Shown: positions 45,721 to 57,300 of the stretch, piece after piece | Numbering within the stretch: position 1 is the first letter of the stretch | Layout: each line of letters begins with the position of its first letter | Assembly: GCA_023630585.1 (NCBI GenBank) | Contig: CM042555.1 | Coordinates: 8,746,001-8,810,000 of the forward strand | Origin: Cranoglanis bouderius | Lineage: Eukaryota; Chordata; Actinopteri; Siluriformes; Cranoglanididae | DNA: 64,000 nucleotides | Reading direction: 5' to 3' | The notes under the pieces: generated by a model | Databases searched by the model: none | What the model was told of the DNA's origin: nothing | What the model saw: the letters and a program-made list of their open reading frames with translations, nothing else | Translations under genes and position numbers: made by a program

Positions 45721-46277
45721 TAATGAGTTTTACATCAGTGAACAGGGTGTCATCTTCAGTGCTCGGCTACTGATTGGCCGCTCTGACTGGATGCCACACC
45801 CACCTCATTGTGACTGACATGCTTCAGTCAATTGGACAGCATGCACACAATAGTGTCCTGCATGATTCTGGGGATTTCATTGGGTTTATCTCTTAACTCA
45901 TTTATTTTTGAACTGCTACACCCTTTGTAAAAGTCAGGATTAAAGAACAACCTATGAAATCTACACATGATAAGCTTATAATATACAGGATAACAGTATC
46001 AGTATAATACACTCTTACATGCATGTTATATTGTATGTATACATGTTATTCACATAGAAAGCATTTTTAGTAGCAGTGCACTCAAATGTAAATATGACCA
46101 TGGTTTTATGCGTAACTCCAAATGTTACCATGCTGGCGAAAAGAAGGTTAATATGTCCCCAGGGTTGATTGTCAGTTCTGCTATCAAACCAATCCTGACA
46201 TGTAACATAGTGAGGTCATTAAACTGACTGTATCATATTGTTTTCTATTACAGGCTCAGTGGGACACTGGAAGGAAT
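45721..46277. other. Gene-free interval
   Basis: Contains CGGCTACTGATTGGCCGCTC and TTCAGTCAATTGGACAGC near its start and AT-rich DNA afterwards. No gene is supported. Confidence 0.5.
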
Positions 46278-46278
46278 T

Positions 46279-46366
<88 letters not shown>

Positions 46367-46367
46367 T
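46278..46367. repeat. Compound (TC)n(TG)n microsatellite
   Basis: A TC run (46278-46305) passes directly into a TG run ending in TGCGCGTG. Confidence 0.97.
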
Positions 46368-46418
46368 GCTTCCATATTGGTTTAGGTTCAGTATCCCTTA
46401 CAGATACACATCAGTCGA

Positions 46419-46420
<2 letters not shown>

Positions 46421-46489
<69 letters not shown>
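46421..46489. repeat. (TG)n microsatellite
   Basis: Pure TG run of about 69 bp, only 53 bp from the previous TG tract. Confidence 0.97.
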
Positions 46490-46493
<4 letters not shown>

Positions 46494-48310
46494 AGAGCAG
46501 ATTGAGAGTGCTTAGTTTAAAGGGTGCTAAGCACTTTCCCTTATCACCCCACGTTAGCTGCTTCACCTTTGACTTCTTTGAGAGGTCTTCTTCAGAGGAA
46601 ACCCTGAGGGCAACAGCACTCCAATGCAAGCCAATGAAAAAGCAGAGAAGCGCTTACATCACGTCACTGACTCACTTCAAGTGCCTCTTAACATTCTATT
46701 GAACCAGTTATACACTCAAAGCCACAAGACAGAGGAAATATGCTGTAGGATAAAAATAAGAAAAAACTGCATAGAAAACCAACCAACCCATATACACAGT
46801 TTATTAAGAAACTTTTAAAAATAAGATAAAGATTACGATTGGTTTATACATAATCAGCAACACATCTGGTAAGAAAACCCAGAGTAAGACACATATAGAA
46901 CTCAGTAGGAGTTTTGGAACCGTAAGCCATGTATGGCATACTTGAAGTCCCAGAAACCTCTGGCTCTTTATCTGATGAAAGATATGAAAGTTAGGACAGG
47001 CCAAGTCAAGAAAAACAGTACTTCAGCACTGCTTTTAGAGATGCATGGTGGATGGGATATCACCTATGCACAGTGGGACACTCTCATGAAACTGATCAAC
47101 CACAGCTTGCTGACAGCTGTCGCCTCTCTCTTTTGACCTGACTGGTTTACTCAGACGAAAAAGAGAATACGAGAAATTTCCCTCTTAAAAATGAATGCGA
47201 TTAGATGTTATGTGCATTTCCACTTTCATGTTTCAAACGGCTAACAGCTTGGTGAACTTAGTTATCCCCACCAGCACTATTGAACTGTGACCTTTCCTTC
47301 CTTCTAAGAGGTCCTCCATGGCCTGCATTTGACCGTTTGTAAGTGGACACTGGCTGCCAGTAGCCTGCCGATCACCCCAAGAAAGGGTCAAAGGTGAGGG
47401 GTGAGTGACAGGGCAAAGGGGCCATGCCACGGCCATGTTTGTTTAACTCTTTAGCCAAAGACAGGGCAACAGAGTGCTAACAACATGATGGACAATGCAA
47501 GAGTGAGAGATGCTTTATACAATGCTTTTTATAGAATCCTTTCCCATGTTGTTCAGTTGTTTGATAAGTAAAACCGCATGCAACCGGTGTAAAGCACAAC
47601 AGCAGAGAGGCAGGAAATCTAAAATCTAAAAGCATGCAACGTATCAGCAAGCAGCTGTCTAGCATCAATGTCATTAAAAAGCAGTGTGAGCACGGGAGCA
47701 TTTGAAATGCAGCATATCTGAGCATCTCTGGGATCTGGGTTTCAGCATGCTTCAAAGACAGGTATTAATGTAGACGTGCATGTATTTAAAACACAAAAAC
47801 CTCACATGTTGTACGTGCTGTGTTGGTACGTTTCTATGCTTTCGTGTCTGATGTTTACTGGGTAGCATGTGGATTTGTACACTTAGCAGCTCTGTAAGTG
47901 TGTGCATGTATTTCTGTCAACTGTAGCCTAGTTCTTCTGATGACTTCCATTGACATAATTATTAATGCGGTAATTAATGTGTTCCCTACATTTAAATCTA
48001 AGCCTAACCTTAATCTCAGAAACCAGACGAATATACAGTATATTGATTCAGCATATTGAGACAGTATATTGTATATTGACGAAAAGACAAAGTAGTTTTC
48101 CTCATGGGGACCAGCAACAAGGTCAAAATGCTCAGATATTCCTAGCCTTGTGGGGACATTTGGTGCCCACCATGATATAAAACCATACCATCAAACCCCA
48201 CTTCCACCCCCCATACATATACACACGTACACACTAGACCTGTGTAAGTATGAATGTGAATGCACTGTGTGAGCGTCCACACTCACAGACCTTATTACCT
48301 CATCCTGTGT
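46490..48310. other. Gene-free interval
   Basis: No gene, RNA or recognisable element. Short open frames have no domain signature. Confidence 0.55.
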
Positions 48311-48439
48311 GTGTTGTATCTCGGGTGATTGGTGATTTCCATTTGTAATGCTACACTGCAGCGCGGCACCATTATGCCCTTTGTCATCCCACTGCGCCAA
48401 TGACAGCCAACTTGCTCTGAGAGACAAGCGCCACAAATG

Positions 48440-48526
<87 letters not shown>

Positions 48527-48850
48527 TGTGCACCCCTATGTGACGGTTCTCGCCACCGGCAGGGTCTAAGGCTATGTGTTTGTTGGTGTTCGGTGGAAAT
48601 TAGTCCCTCTTTCTCCTGAGCAGTGCCGCTATAGTTCCCTAAGCTGCGTGGCATATTGATTTCTTGTTGTGAGGAGCGCCGTTCAAGCCCCATTTAAGAT
48701 TTCCATCCTACGTGTAGCCAGGAGCACACTGAGGCCCTGTAAATTAGGGAAATTGCACATTCATCACAAGCGTTATTTTAAGATACTTCGGTAAGGTGAC
48801 GGCTCCAAGATCTACTATGGCGCATTGCAAAGTGCTCTGCCCCCCCTCCA
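48310..48850. promoter_or_regulatory. Candidate conserved block split by a CA microsatellite
   Basis: High-complexity DNA lies on both sides of the CA tract: CTGCAGCGCGGCACCATTATG and CACTGCGCCAATGACAGCC before it, and GACGGTTCTCGCCACCGGC, GTGCCGCTATAGTTCCC and GATCTACTATGGCGCATTGC after it. There is no coding potential. A regulatory role is inferred. Confidence 0.3.
48445..48523. repeat. (CA)n microsatellite
   Basis: Pure CA run of nearly 80 bp. Confidence 0.98.
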
Positions 48851-49219
48851 TCTCTACCTCCCTTCCTCTCTCACCCTCTCTATCTCTCTCTAAACCACTC
48901 TCTCCTCCTCAGCTGGGGTAATTCTGGGGTCAATGAGACACACCCATGATTTAAAGGGGTGATGTTGTTTTTTTTTTGCATCAGTGCCTTTTTTTCCCCA
49001 ACTCTACCAAGGTGAGCTTGTTGTTGGACAGTGAATTATACTGCATGTAAATTACACAAGTTAAGAGAAAGCGCTTGGCTCGTGGGGTTCATGGATGAGG
49101 CGAGGTAGTGTGTCACTGGCTGTGAATCAATCAGCCCATGTTGGTGCCCAATGTTTTTAGCAATGTGATTGACTTTTTGCGCACAAATTAGGACAAAATG
49201 GTTTCTCTGTTGTACTGTG

Positions 49220-49221
<2 letters not shown>

Positions 49222-49273
<52 letters not shown>
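49222..49273. repeat. (GT)n microsatellite
   Basis: About 52 bp of GT running directly into a G-run cluster. Confidence 0.97.
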
Positions 49274-49274
<1 letters not shown>

Positions 49275-49297
49275 GGGGGTGGGGGGTGGGGGGTGGG
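49275..49297 (+). other. G-quadruplex motif
   Basis: Four runs of 5, 6, 6 and 3 G, each separated by a single T, lie on the plus strand. This fits the G3+N1-7 rule with minimal loops and predicts a very stable quadruplex. It adjoins a GT microsatellite. Confidence 0.9.
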
Positions 49298-49387
49298 TAT
49301 ATTTGATACCATAGTCTGGGCACACTTGTTGCTTTAAAGGGCAGGGTCACTGCAAATCAATACAAGTTCTTCCGACTGATCACCTTT

Positions 49388-49726
49388 ATCCTATGATGAA
49401 ACATTTCTATGCTGATGGGAGTGGTTTCTTTCAGGATGACCCCACCCCCATACACAGGGCATAAGGGTTCACTGAATGATATGAGTATGAAAATGATGTA
49501 AATCATATGATATGGCCTTCCCATTCACCAGATCTCAAGCCAGTTAAACACTTAGGAGAGATTTTGGAGCAACGTTTTAGGTAGCGTTGTCTACCACCAT
49601 CATCCAAATTTTCAACTGAGGGAATATCTTTTGAAAGAATGGTGTTCATTCCGCTAGTACATTTCCAGAGATTTGTAGAATCTCTACCAAGGGAGGTTTT
49701 TGGTGGCCCAACACGTTACCAAGGCA
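49388..49726 (+). pseudogene. Tc1/mariner transposase C-terminal remnant
   Basis: Frame-by-frame reading gives FFQDDPTPIHRA (second catalytic Asp region), then NDVNHM..WPSHSPDLKPVKHLGEIL (the WPSxSPDLNPIE block carrying the third catalytic residue, here degraded to Lys), then PPPSS and sequence ending near GGPTRYQ. Stops and frameshifts interrupt it. No N-terminal part or terminal repeats are seen. It differs from the other transposase relics in the window. Confidence 0.75.
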
Positions 49727-49878
49727 AGTTGTTTTTTTCTTTTGATTTGCCACTCATGGCTCATTGATGTTGTCTCCTTCAGTTTGACTCAGCCATGCAT
49801 GCTTCCCCATAGGCTTGAGATCCTGGAGCATGCTGAGCATTTATGTGGAACTGTGTATTGTATTAACTTTTATATATA

Positions 49879-50395
49879 CAGCACTGTGCAAAAGTTTTAG
49901 GCACCCTATTTTCTTTTAGTGCAAACTTTGTTATAGATTTTTTATTTTATGACTTCTACATGATCAAGTCAGTACAAAAAACATTTTAGATTCCCAAACA
50001 TTAGTTTTCTAGCACAAAATTAAATGTTACAGAAAAATGTTTGTATGTCATTAAAGAAAGCAACATATTACGTAAGAGACCAAAAATAAGAAGCGAGTGC
50101 GAAAGTCAAAGTCTCCAGAAGAACTGTGGCTGGTTCTGCAAGATGCTCAATAAAACTTATCAGCTCATTTCCTTATCAGACTGCACAAATTGTACCGGAG
50201 ACTACTATTTTTATTTTATTTTATTTTTTTTGTGACACCAAATAGTGACTTTGTTTCATTTACTTCTGTTTACTGCTCTTTACGGTATTTTATTCGATTT
50301 TTTAAAAATGTAGAAGCATTTCATTTCATTATTTTGAAGGCATCTTTACTCTACGGCACTTCTTTGCATGTGCCTAAAACTTTTGCACAGTACTG
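49879..50395. mobile_element. Tc1/mariner-type MITE with perfect-looking TIRs and TA duplication
   Basis: The left end CAGCACTGTGCAAAAGTTTT begins at 49879. The right end AAAACTTTTGCACAGTACTG finishes at 50395. The inverted repeats continue through GGCAC and differ at one base in about 26. TA flanks both sides (49877-49878 and 50396-50397). Length is 517 bp with no transposase. Confidence 0.9.
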
Positions 50396-50397
50396 TA

Positions 50398-51388
50398 GGT
50401 GCTGGTATTGCTTCCATCAAATTCTTGTAAAATGTCTTTTAATCGCCATGACAATAATTTGTGAAGTTCAAGAAATTTTAAATTTCAATAGACATAGGGA
50501 CATTTTTGAAGATTATTGTGGACAAAATTTTGTAAAAATGCAATTTTGCACATCTGAGGACGAAAGCACTGTTAACTGGCATGGCAGTGTAATAAATAGG
50601 AGCTCCACTGTTAGGGTTGATGCCACGGTGGAGGTGGCACTTGCAAAACCTTCTGTGGTTGAAAATGGCTGTTTCACTGACAGTTGCAATGAAATAAATT
50701 TGATCTTCACTGCTAATGCTGATGTATTTGACCAACTACACACTCAGAGTAAACACCTAAAGTCAATAAATAAATGTATCTGTCACCTTGTACATAATAG
50801 TCTATGATGCGGAAGGATTTGAATTTGGAGAGGAAAATATATTTTCAGGGTTAGAGGTGAGACATGTAACACCCTACACTTTTATGCTACACAACTCCTA
50901 CTTTTGATTATGTAACATTTCGACTCATACTAGTAGAAACACGGGCTGGTTCTCTGAACACCCACTTGCATCGTGTCGGTGGAATTTTTCATGAATTTTT
51001 TGTTCCAAATAAACATATAGATGTAAACCAGCCATTTTGATCAGCTTATTTGTGTACATAGGCATGCAGTAGGAAAATAATTGTGTATGTATTCAATTTG
51101 TTACTATAATGGTCAGTCCATTGGATCTTATCATATGTGGGTGAAGTCTGAGTCATCTGAAATGAAAGAAAATTTGGTTTAAAAGCATATGTACATACTA
51201 AATAAATAAATAAATAAATAAATAAATATCAAGTACGCCACAAATCATTCTCAGTGTATATTCTGAGGTTATGTGGTATGAGTAACATTATATAAATAAA
51301 GGAATATGTGTAGTGGAACATCCTGACAGCCACATGTAGTCTCTATATATTCAAGGATCAACTGTGAAATAATGCTATAAGTGGAGAG

Positions 51389-51391
<3 letters not shown>
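50398..51391. other. Gene-free interval with an unexplained open frame
   Basis: A plus-strand frame stays open from an ATG at 50448 to 50807 (about 120 codons). It has no recognisable domain, and other frames here are also open, so I do not call it a gene. An (AAAT)n tract lies at about 51200-51228. Confidence 0.5.

Positions 51392-51419
<28 letters not shown>
51392..51419. repeat. (GT)n microsatellite
   Basis: Short pure GT run. Confidence 0.95.
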
Positions 51420-51469
51420 GGTTTATGCATGTATAGGCATTTCTTGATAGCTACACATTGTCTCCTTGC

Positions 51470-51660
51470 ATGCTTGTTTTGAACCTTAATAAGCCCGACT
51501 GCCTGGCCCCGGCATGGCTCGGAGAGAGGAGAGAAAATGGCTTTCTTACACTTCAATTTCACGCATATTTTCTTTGCGACTAATGAGCACCTTAAATACG
51601 GCGCCAGACTTCAGGCAAGCCTGTGAAGGCTGACATTTTCACACACAGCAGCACCTTGTC
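51470..51660. promoter_or_regulatory. Candidate conserved non-coding block
   Basis: High-complexity island (CTTAATAAGCCCGACTGCC, TTTCACGCATATTTTCTTTG, GACTAATGAGCACC, AAATACGGCGCCAGAC) between GT microsatellites, with no coding potential. Confidence 0.35.
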
Positions 51661-51864
51661 ACCATGCATGAAGTCCCCTCTACCTGGTTGCTGACGTGTG
51701 TGTATGTGTGTGTGTGTGTGTGTGCGCGCATGTGGGTGGGTGTGTTGAATGCTCAGTGACAAAAATGACGAGAAACATATTCAGCAACGAAACAGAGGAA
51801 ACACTTTTTCGATCGAAGAAAAGTCATACCTATATAAAATATTTCTCATGCATCCCTATCTAGC

Positions 51865-51865
<1 letters not shown>

Positions 51866-51953
<88 letters not shown>
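51866..51953. repeat. (CA)n microsatellite
   Basis: Pure CA run of about 88 bp, the longest uninterrupted CA tract in the window. Confidence 0.98.
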
Positions 51954-51956
<3 letters not shown>

Positions 51957-52517
51957 CAAAAGCACAGATTTCTGTACATTTATAGGATAGATTTTTTATC
52001 TAATTGTTGCTCGGTGTAAAACAGGACTTGAGAGTCACACTGCTCTCAATGCAGTATTGTTGTCATCCTGCGCAAAGCCCAAACAAATCTATCCACACAA
52101 AACAGAAGTCTGCACTAATTACAGAGCTGGGAATAAAACGGTGAAAATGAGACAGTTAATGCCAGGGTTTATGCAATTATACGCTACATCCCGGCTCCGA
52201 AATAGAGGGGGGAAGGGCACTTTTCACTTCACATTGTCTGATGCTCCCCCAGTTAAACCATATTAGGAGACATAGTGAATGGATGTGTCATCAAGCAGTG
52301 AGCTAAATGAAGGGAGTGATATGAAAGCACTGTTAACAATGTAAGGCTCTGCTATATTGTGCCACATTCTAGAAGGTATTCGACAAATTAACGTTAAGGT
52401 CTCAAAACAGTGCTGCTAAGTAAGACAAATATGGCTTTATTCTCTGTGCTTTTCAAATAGGTGATGCATAATGTAGAATAGTGTAGATTCAAATTTGGAA
52501 AACGCACACCAACATGA

Positions 52518-52553
<36 letters not shown>

Positions 52554-52770
52554 GAGTGACCTGGACCGTGAAGTGTTAAATCTAAGTCTTGTGACTGATC
52601 CCTACTAACACCACCCACATTGTGCAGTGATCTTCCCAACACAGACTCACTCATCTTTCCCTTCATTCTGCTTCTGAAAAACTTGTGAGCCAAGACACGT
52701 CACGTTATTGCAAAAAACAAAACATTGTCATTTTAATGCTGCAGTAGAAAAAAAGGTTATATGAAGTCAT
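51954..52770. other. Gene-free interval
   Basis: About 52060-52260 is high-complexity and may be regulatory (GACAGTTAATGCCAGGG, GCAATTATACGCTACATCCC). A CA run lies at 52520-52552. No gene is supported. Confidence 0.5.
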
Positions 52771-53035
52771 ATAATGGGTGGTTCATTGTCAACAACAACA
52801 AAAAGAGAATCACGGCACAGAATGCATAACAGTGCCTGTGCTGTTTACATGCCAATATTTTACACATTATATTTCCATTCACTGGCAGCTGTCAGTTATT
52901 TCAGCAAATTAACTGCCAAAAATGTAGCAGAACTGTCAATCGGAGAAAGGGTAACCATGGTTACCCTTCAGATCCCCCCAAAAATGATAAAGCTGCAGTG
53001 TGGAATCATGGGAGAATAATTAGACAGAACAACAT
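52771..53035. promoter_or_regulatory. Candidate conserved block with 22-bp palindrome
   Basis: Contains GCCAATATTTTACAC, GGCAGCTGTCAGTTATTTC, CAAATTAACTGCC and the perfect palindrome at 52947-52968. It lies about 1.3-1.5 kb past the tshz3 stop, so it may be either distal 3' UTR or a downstream element. Confidence 0.35.
52947..52968. other. 22-bp perfect palindrome
   Basis: AAGGGTAACCAT and its exact complement meet at 52957/52958 with no spacer. The half-site GTAACC resembles the half-site of RFX X-box motifs (GTNRCC). Binding is hypothetical. Confidence 0.9.
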
Positions 53036-54308
53036 AAAAGTTACCAATCAAAAAGGCATTCTACAATATAAAACAACAACCAAGAGTGCTTATAAATAAT
53101 AGGTTACATTTGTGGAATTCCTCCTTGCATTGTAAAGTAGCATCTTTTTGTACAACCTTTGAAATGTTCAAGAAACGATGGAACAAGTATTGTCTTGTAC
53201 AAGAAGTTTAACCCTTTGAGCACGAGGTGGAAATAAAAGATTAGGGTGGGTTTTTTTTTCCTCTCAATTTTATATCATCTGATTAAATAACATTTATAAA
53301 ACTATTGTGCAAAACAATTTAATTAATGTCTTCATATATTGTGCACCAGTAGATAGTCATACTCCTCTTAAATTAAAAATATAAAATGATGCATAATTTA
53401 AACAGAAATTAGTTTATATGTTTATATGTACATTTTTTACACCGACCTGAATTCAAAAGGCCCCTGATTTCAGAAAACTAAAAGACTGTTATTTTGAATT
53501 CACACACGTTTTGCATCAGAAACCACTCAGGTATCATGTATAGTATTCTTTTCCCATTTTTCTTTTCTTATTTGCGTTTGTGAGGTACCAAAATACACAA
53601 TAATGTGGCCTCTCAAATATATTTGAACGTGGGCATGTCCAATCTCTCTTTTTACTTTCTATATTCTGGACTGGTAATGTACAGGATTTTGCACGTACTC
53701 AGAGGGTTAAATTTTGTCTGCTGACATCAGCACACACAGGTCACATTAACTAAAAAAAGAAAACAAAAAAAAACAAAAACAAAAAAACAAACAAAAAACA
53801 AAGGAGATTTAGTTATTATAAGTTAAAACTAAACCAGTTTGTCAATGCATGCAGCTTACTGCATCTGAGAGATGCCCAAAACAAAATAAGAAAAAAAAAA
53901 AAAAAAAAAGAAATAAAATTGAATCCAATTTACACAACTTCCAAATACATACAACTTCATTTTAAGTTTTTCTTATATACCTTCATATTTTACCAGTGAC
54001 AACAGAACCTCTTCACTCAACACTGCACAGTTAGAAAATTACCTTTTTTGTTTTTCTTTCTTTATTTTTTTTTTTACCTAAAATGAGAAAAGAGAATGTC
54101 TCTGAGCCAGAATGAGTTATTCCAGGAGGAAAACCCACACATCATGTGCCGAAACTAAACAGTAGTTTTATGGCATCTATGTGCAGTTATTTCTTTGTTA
54201 GTCATCATCAGTTCATCTTGGTTTTAAGAAATGTTAGAGAGAAGGCTTCAGAGAAAGCATGAGAAATAGAGATAGGTGAAAGACAAAGTAGTGAGTCCTT
54301 GATCAGCG
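53036..54308 (-). other. tshz3: tshz3 3' untranslated region and flank (extent inferred)
   Basis: DNA immediately past the stop codon in the gene's sense. A minus-strand AATAAA lies at 54066-54061, only about 245 nt past the stop, in an A-rich context. Another AATAAA is at 52441-52436. Which one is used cannot be decided. The segment is AT-rich, with A-rich (CAAA)n at 53755-53805 and poly-A at 53892-53910, so the UTR end is uncertain. Confidence 0.45.
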
Positions 54309-57300
54309 CTAAGGTTTCTCAAGTTCACAGACATACATAAGGTGGTCCTCAGGGGATTTGCCATGAGTCTTGCTCAGATGGAGTTTGACAGCGTGCTTGC
54401 TAGCAAAAGTCCGGTTACACAGTTTACACTGATATGTGGCACCACAGGTTTCCTCATCTGGGGAAGAGGGGTGGGAATTGGAGTGCGGACTGGGGTTGGA
54501 ATTGGTGCTAGGGTTAGGGATTGAGTGGGTCAAGGCATGGGCTTGAGCTGACAGCAGTTTCTCAGAGAGCCCCTTTGTGTGACGTGATATCTGGTTGACT
54601 AGCTGCTCCCCAGATAACTTAGCTAGGTCTCTAAGCCGAAAGCCCAGATGTGATTCAAGATGGCTGACGTAGGTTGAAGGGGAGCGTATCTGTGAAGCAC
54701 AATCACCACAGAAGAACACGGGATGGCCAGAATCAAGGTTCTTCAGGAACTTTGTGCCACCTGTCCGCCTCAACTGGTACTTCACGTTGGCCAGCCAGTG
54801 GCTAATGGTAGTCATTGAAAGGCCAGTGAAGCGCGAGATATGCATGCGTTCCTGTGGGCTGAGGTCAGACATAATATACTTGCCATCACTCGTTTGTCTC
54901 AAGCTGGAGGCAAACTGTGCTTGCAGGATAAGCAGATGCTGAGGGTTCCAGTTGGACTGCCGACCCTTGCGTTTCTGAGCTGGTGACATGTCTTCAGAGT
55001 CCTCATGTGTAGCACCATCTACATCTGATCGTTCAGACAGACTGGTTGGTGTGGAAGATTTGGAGACATGGCTTTCTGTTAAGTTGCGAAGCATATCAGA
55101 AATGTCAGACAGCGCATTTTCACGCAAAGGTGAATTAGACATGAATGAAGCCACAGCAGATGTTGCCTTGGCCATAGTAATGGTTGAAGAAGGTGACACT
55201 GAGGAAGGAGTTGAAGTGGAGGAGGACATCACAGCTGATCCCAGGGAGCTGCTCTTTTCACTTTTGCCTTTAGTCAGGTCAATGGGCTGGTCATTGTTGA
55301 TGTGGTAGAAGTAGCGGTCAAGATGCTCGTTTGTCTTTTTGGTCTGAGCTGGAGTGGAGGCAGCAATAGCCGCCTTCTCTGCCAGACTGTTGCTCATCTT
55401 GAAGAGCATGCTCATGGGGTCCAGAGATGGAAGGGCAGGTTTAGCAGCTTTACCTAGGTGGACATTCATGACAGACTGAAGCGCACTTAAGGGGTTGACA
55501 AATGGCTGTTCTGGGGGATGGTCTGTTATAATTGCAGTGCTGCTGCACAGAGATGAGACTGGAGTTTTGACAGCATGGTCAGTGCCATTTTCTAATGGCT
55601 CTTTTTTGAGGGCCTCACCATTTGAGTCCTTGTGAGCATTTACTGTCCCATTGGTCTCTGGGGTTTTGACTCCTCTGCTTTCTTTGGGTGAATCCCCTCT
55701 GGCAGACTCCCCAGCTTCACTACTGCAAGGAGAGGGTGTGGTTCGCCTTAGAGGGGAAGCTCGTGCAGTTGCATCCCTCATTTTCTCCTCCACTTTGGCC
55801 ACTTTTTCTGTTACTTTCTTGACAAGTTCCTCCATGGCGTGAAAGTTATTTTTGGGTAGAGGTGAGGTCTGACAGCTTGGAGGAGAGATAAGAGGTTGAT
55901 TTTTGGTTGGGGATAGGATCTCTTCACCCGAGAACATGTACTTCAGTGGGGAGCTCTTTCCTGAATTGCGCAAGGAAAGTTTCATGATGTTTGGGAGCTG
56001 ATAAGCAGCATGGATGCTGGGATATCCTCCCCAGCTGGGTGTGCCATTCTGTGCTTTGTTGATGGCAGATGTAACTGTGTTTTCCAGTGATTTGAGAATG
56101 TCAATTCCACCTTTAGGGCTTTCCTCCAAGTCCTCTTCAGTCAAATATGGATACTTGGAAGAAATGTCAAACTTTTCCTCAGCTTCATCTTCTGTTGCTT
56201 TCTTCTCTTTGCTGCTATTAGTGGTTTCCTTTGTGCACTCTTCTTCTTTTTCCTCTTTTTTGATTTCCATAGCAGTAATGGCAGGGGATATGCTGGGTGG
56301 AGGGGGTGCAGGAGGAGGTGGGGAAAAAGCTGTAGCAGCCAGGGGCACTGACTGTACCTTATCTTCACTAGAGGACATGGTGTTAGGGGGTGGGTTGGTT
56401 GGCGCCTCCATAATAGGCTTTCCTTTCTTGATGGCAGAGTTAGTAACCTTGATGAAGTGCCCAGTAACCATCATGTGAGCTGTTAGCTCCTGAAGGGTAT
56501 CATGGGAGCTTCCACATTCCATGCATTTCAGGATCTGGGATTTTCGAGATTCAAACTGCCATGCATAGCTAGCCCCATTCTGATGCCCATAGCGATTATT
56601 AGGAGTGATGTAAGGATTTGCTGTCTTCTGCAAGAGGTCACTGGTGTCTACAAGAGAGGGTTTGGGTGTTCCTCCATTAGAATCTGGTGAGCTAGGCAGA
56701 TCCAGCTCAATGGGGGCTCTTTTCCGAGCAGAGGAGATGATCTTGGCTGCCACAGGTGTCACAGGCTCCTTGAGAGGCACTTTTTGATAGTGTTTCGTCT
56801 TGATCATATGGACACTTAGATCCTGTAGTGACTCAAAGGAGTGGCCACAGTACATGCATTTGAGTACTTTCTGAGCATCCTCCTTGCCTTCCATCTCCAG
56901 CAGGGAACGTTTGCGTGGCTTGGACCAGCGCTTAGTGCCCTCACTGTCTGTCTCATGGTTATCATCTCTGTAATGGCCTGTTTCATTCATGTGCACTGTA
57001 AGCTCAACAAGCGTATCATAGGCAGCACTGCAGTCTTTGCAGCGGAACTTGCTGGCACCTGTGAAGATGGAGCCATAGAGCTTGGTGCTTTGCCGGTAAA
57101 GCTGCACAGTGCTAAAGAGGTTAGGCTCAGAAGCTGGGTGTAGTATTCTATTCTGGTTCTGTGAAACTTGCTGCAAGGTTTTGGCAACAGCTGACTGGTG
57201 CCAGTCATATCCCCCACTACCACAGCTACTGCTGCTGCTACTACTGCTGCTGCTACTACTATGGCTGCGTGGGGGTTTTTCAGATGGAGGCTGAGTCATA

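Noticed and set aside
46238..46702. 154-codon frame across compound microsatellites
   Set aside because: Cys-Val repeats from GT tracts account for most of the protein.
48295..48693. 132-codon minus-strand frame
   Set aside because: Its core is a translated CA/GT microsatellite. The flanks have no protein signature.
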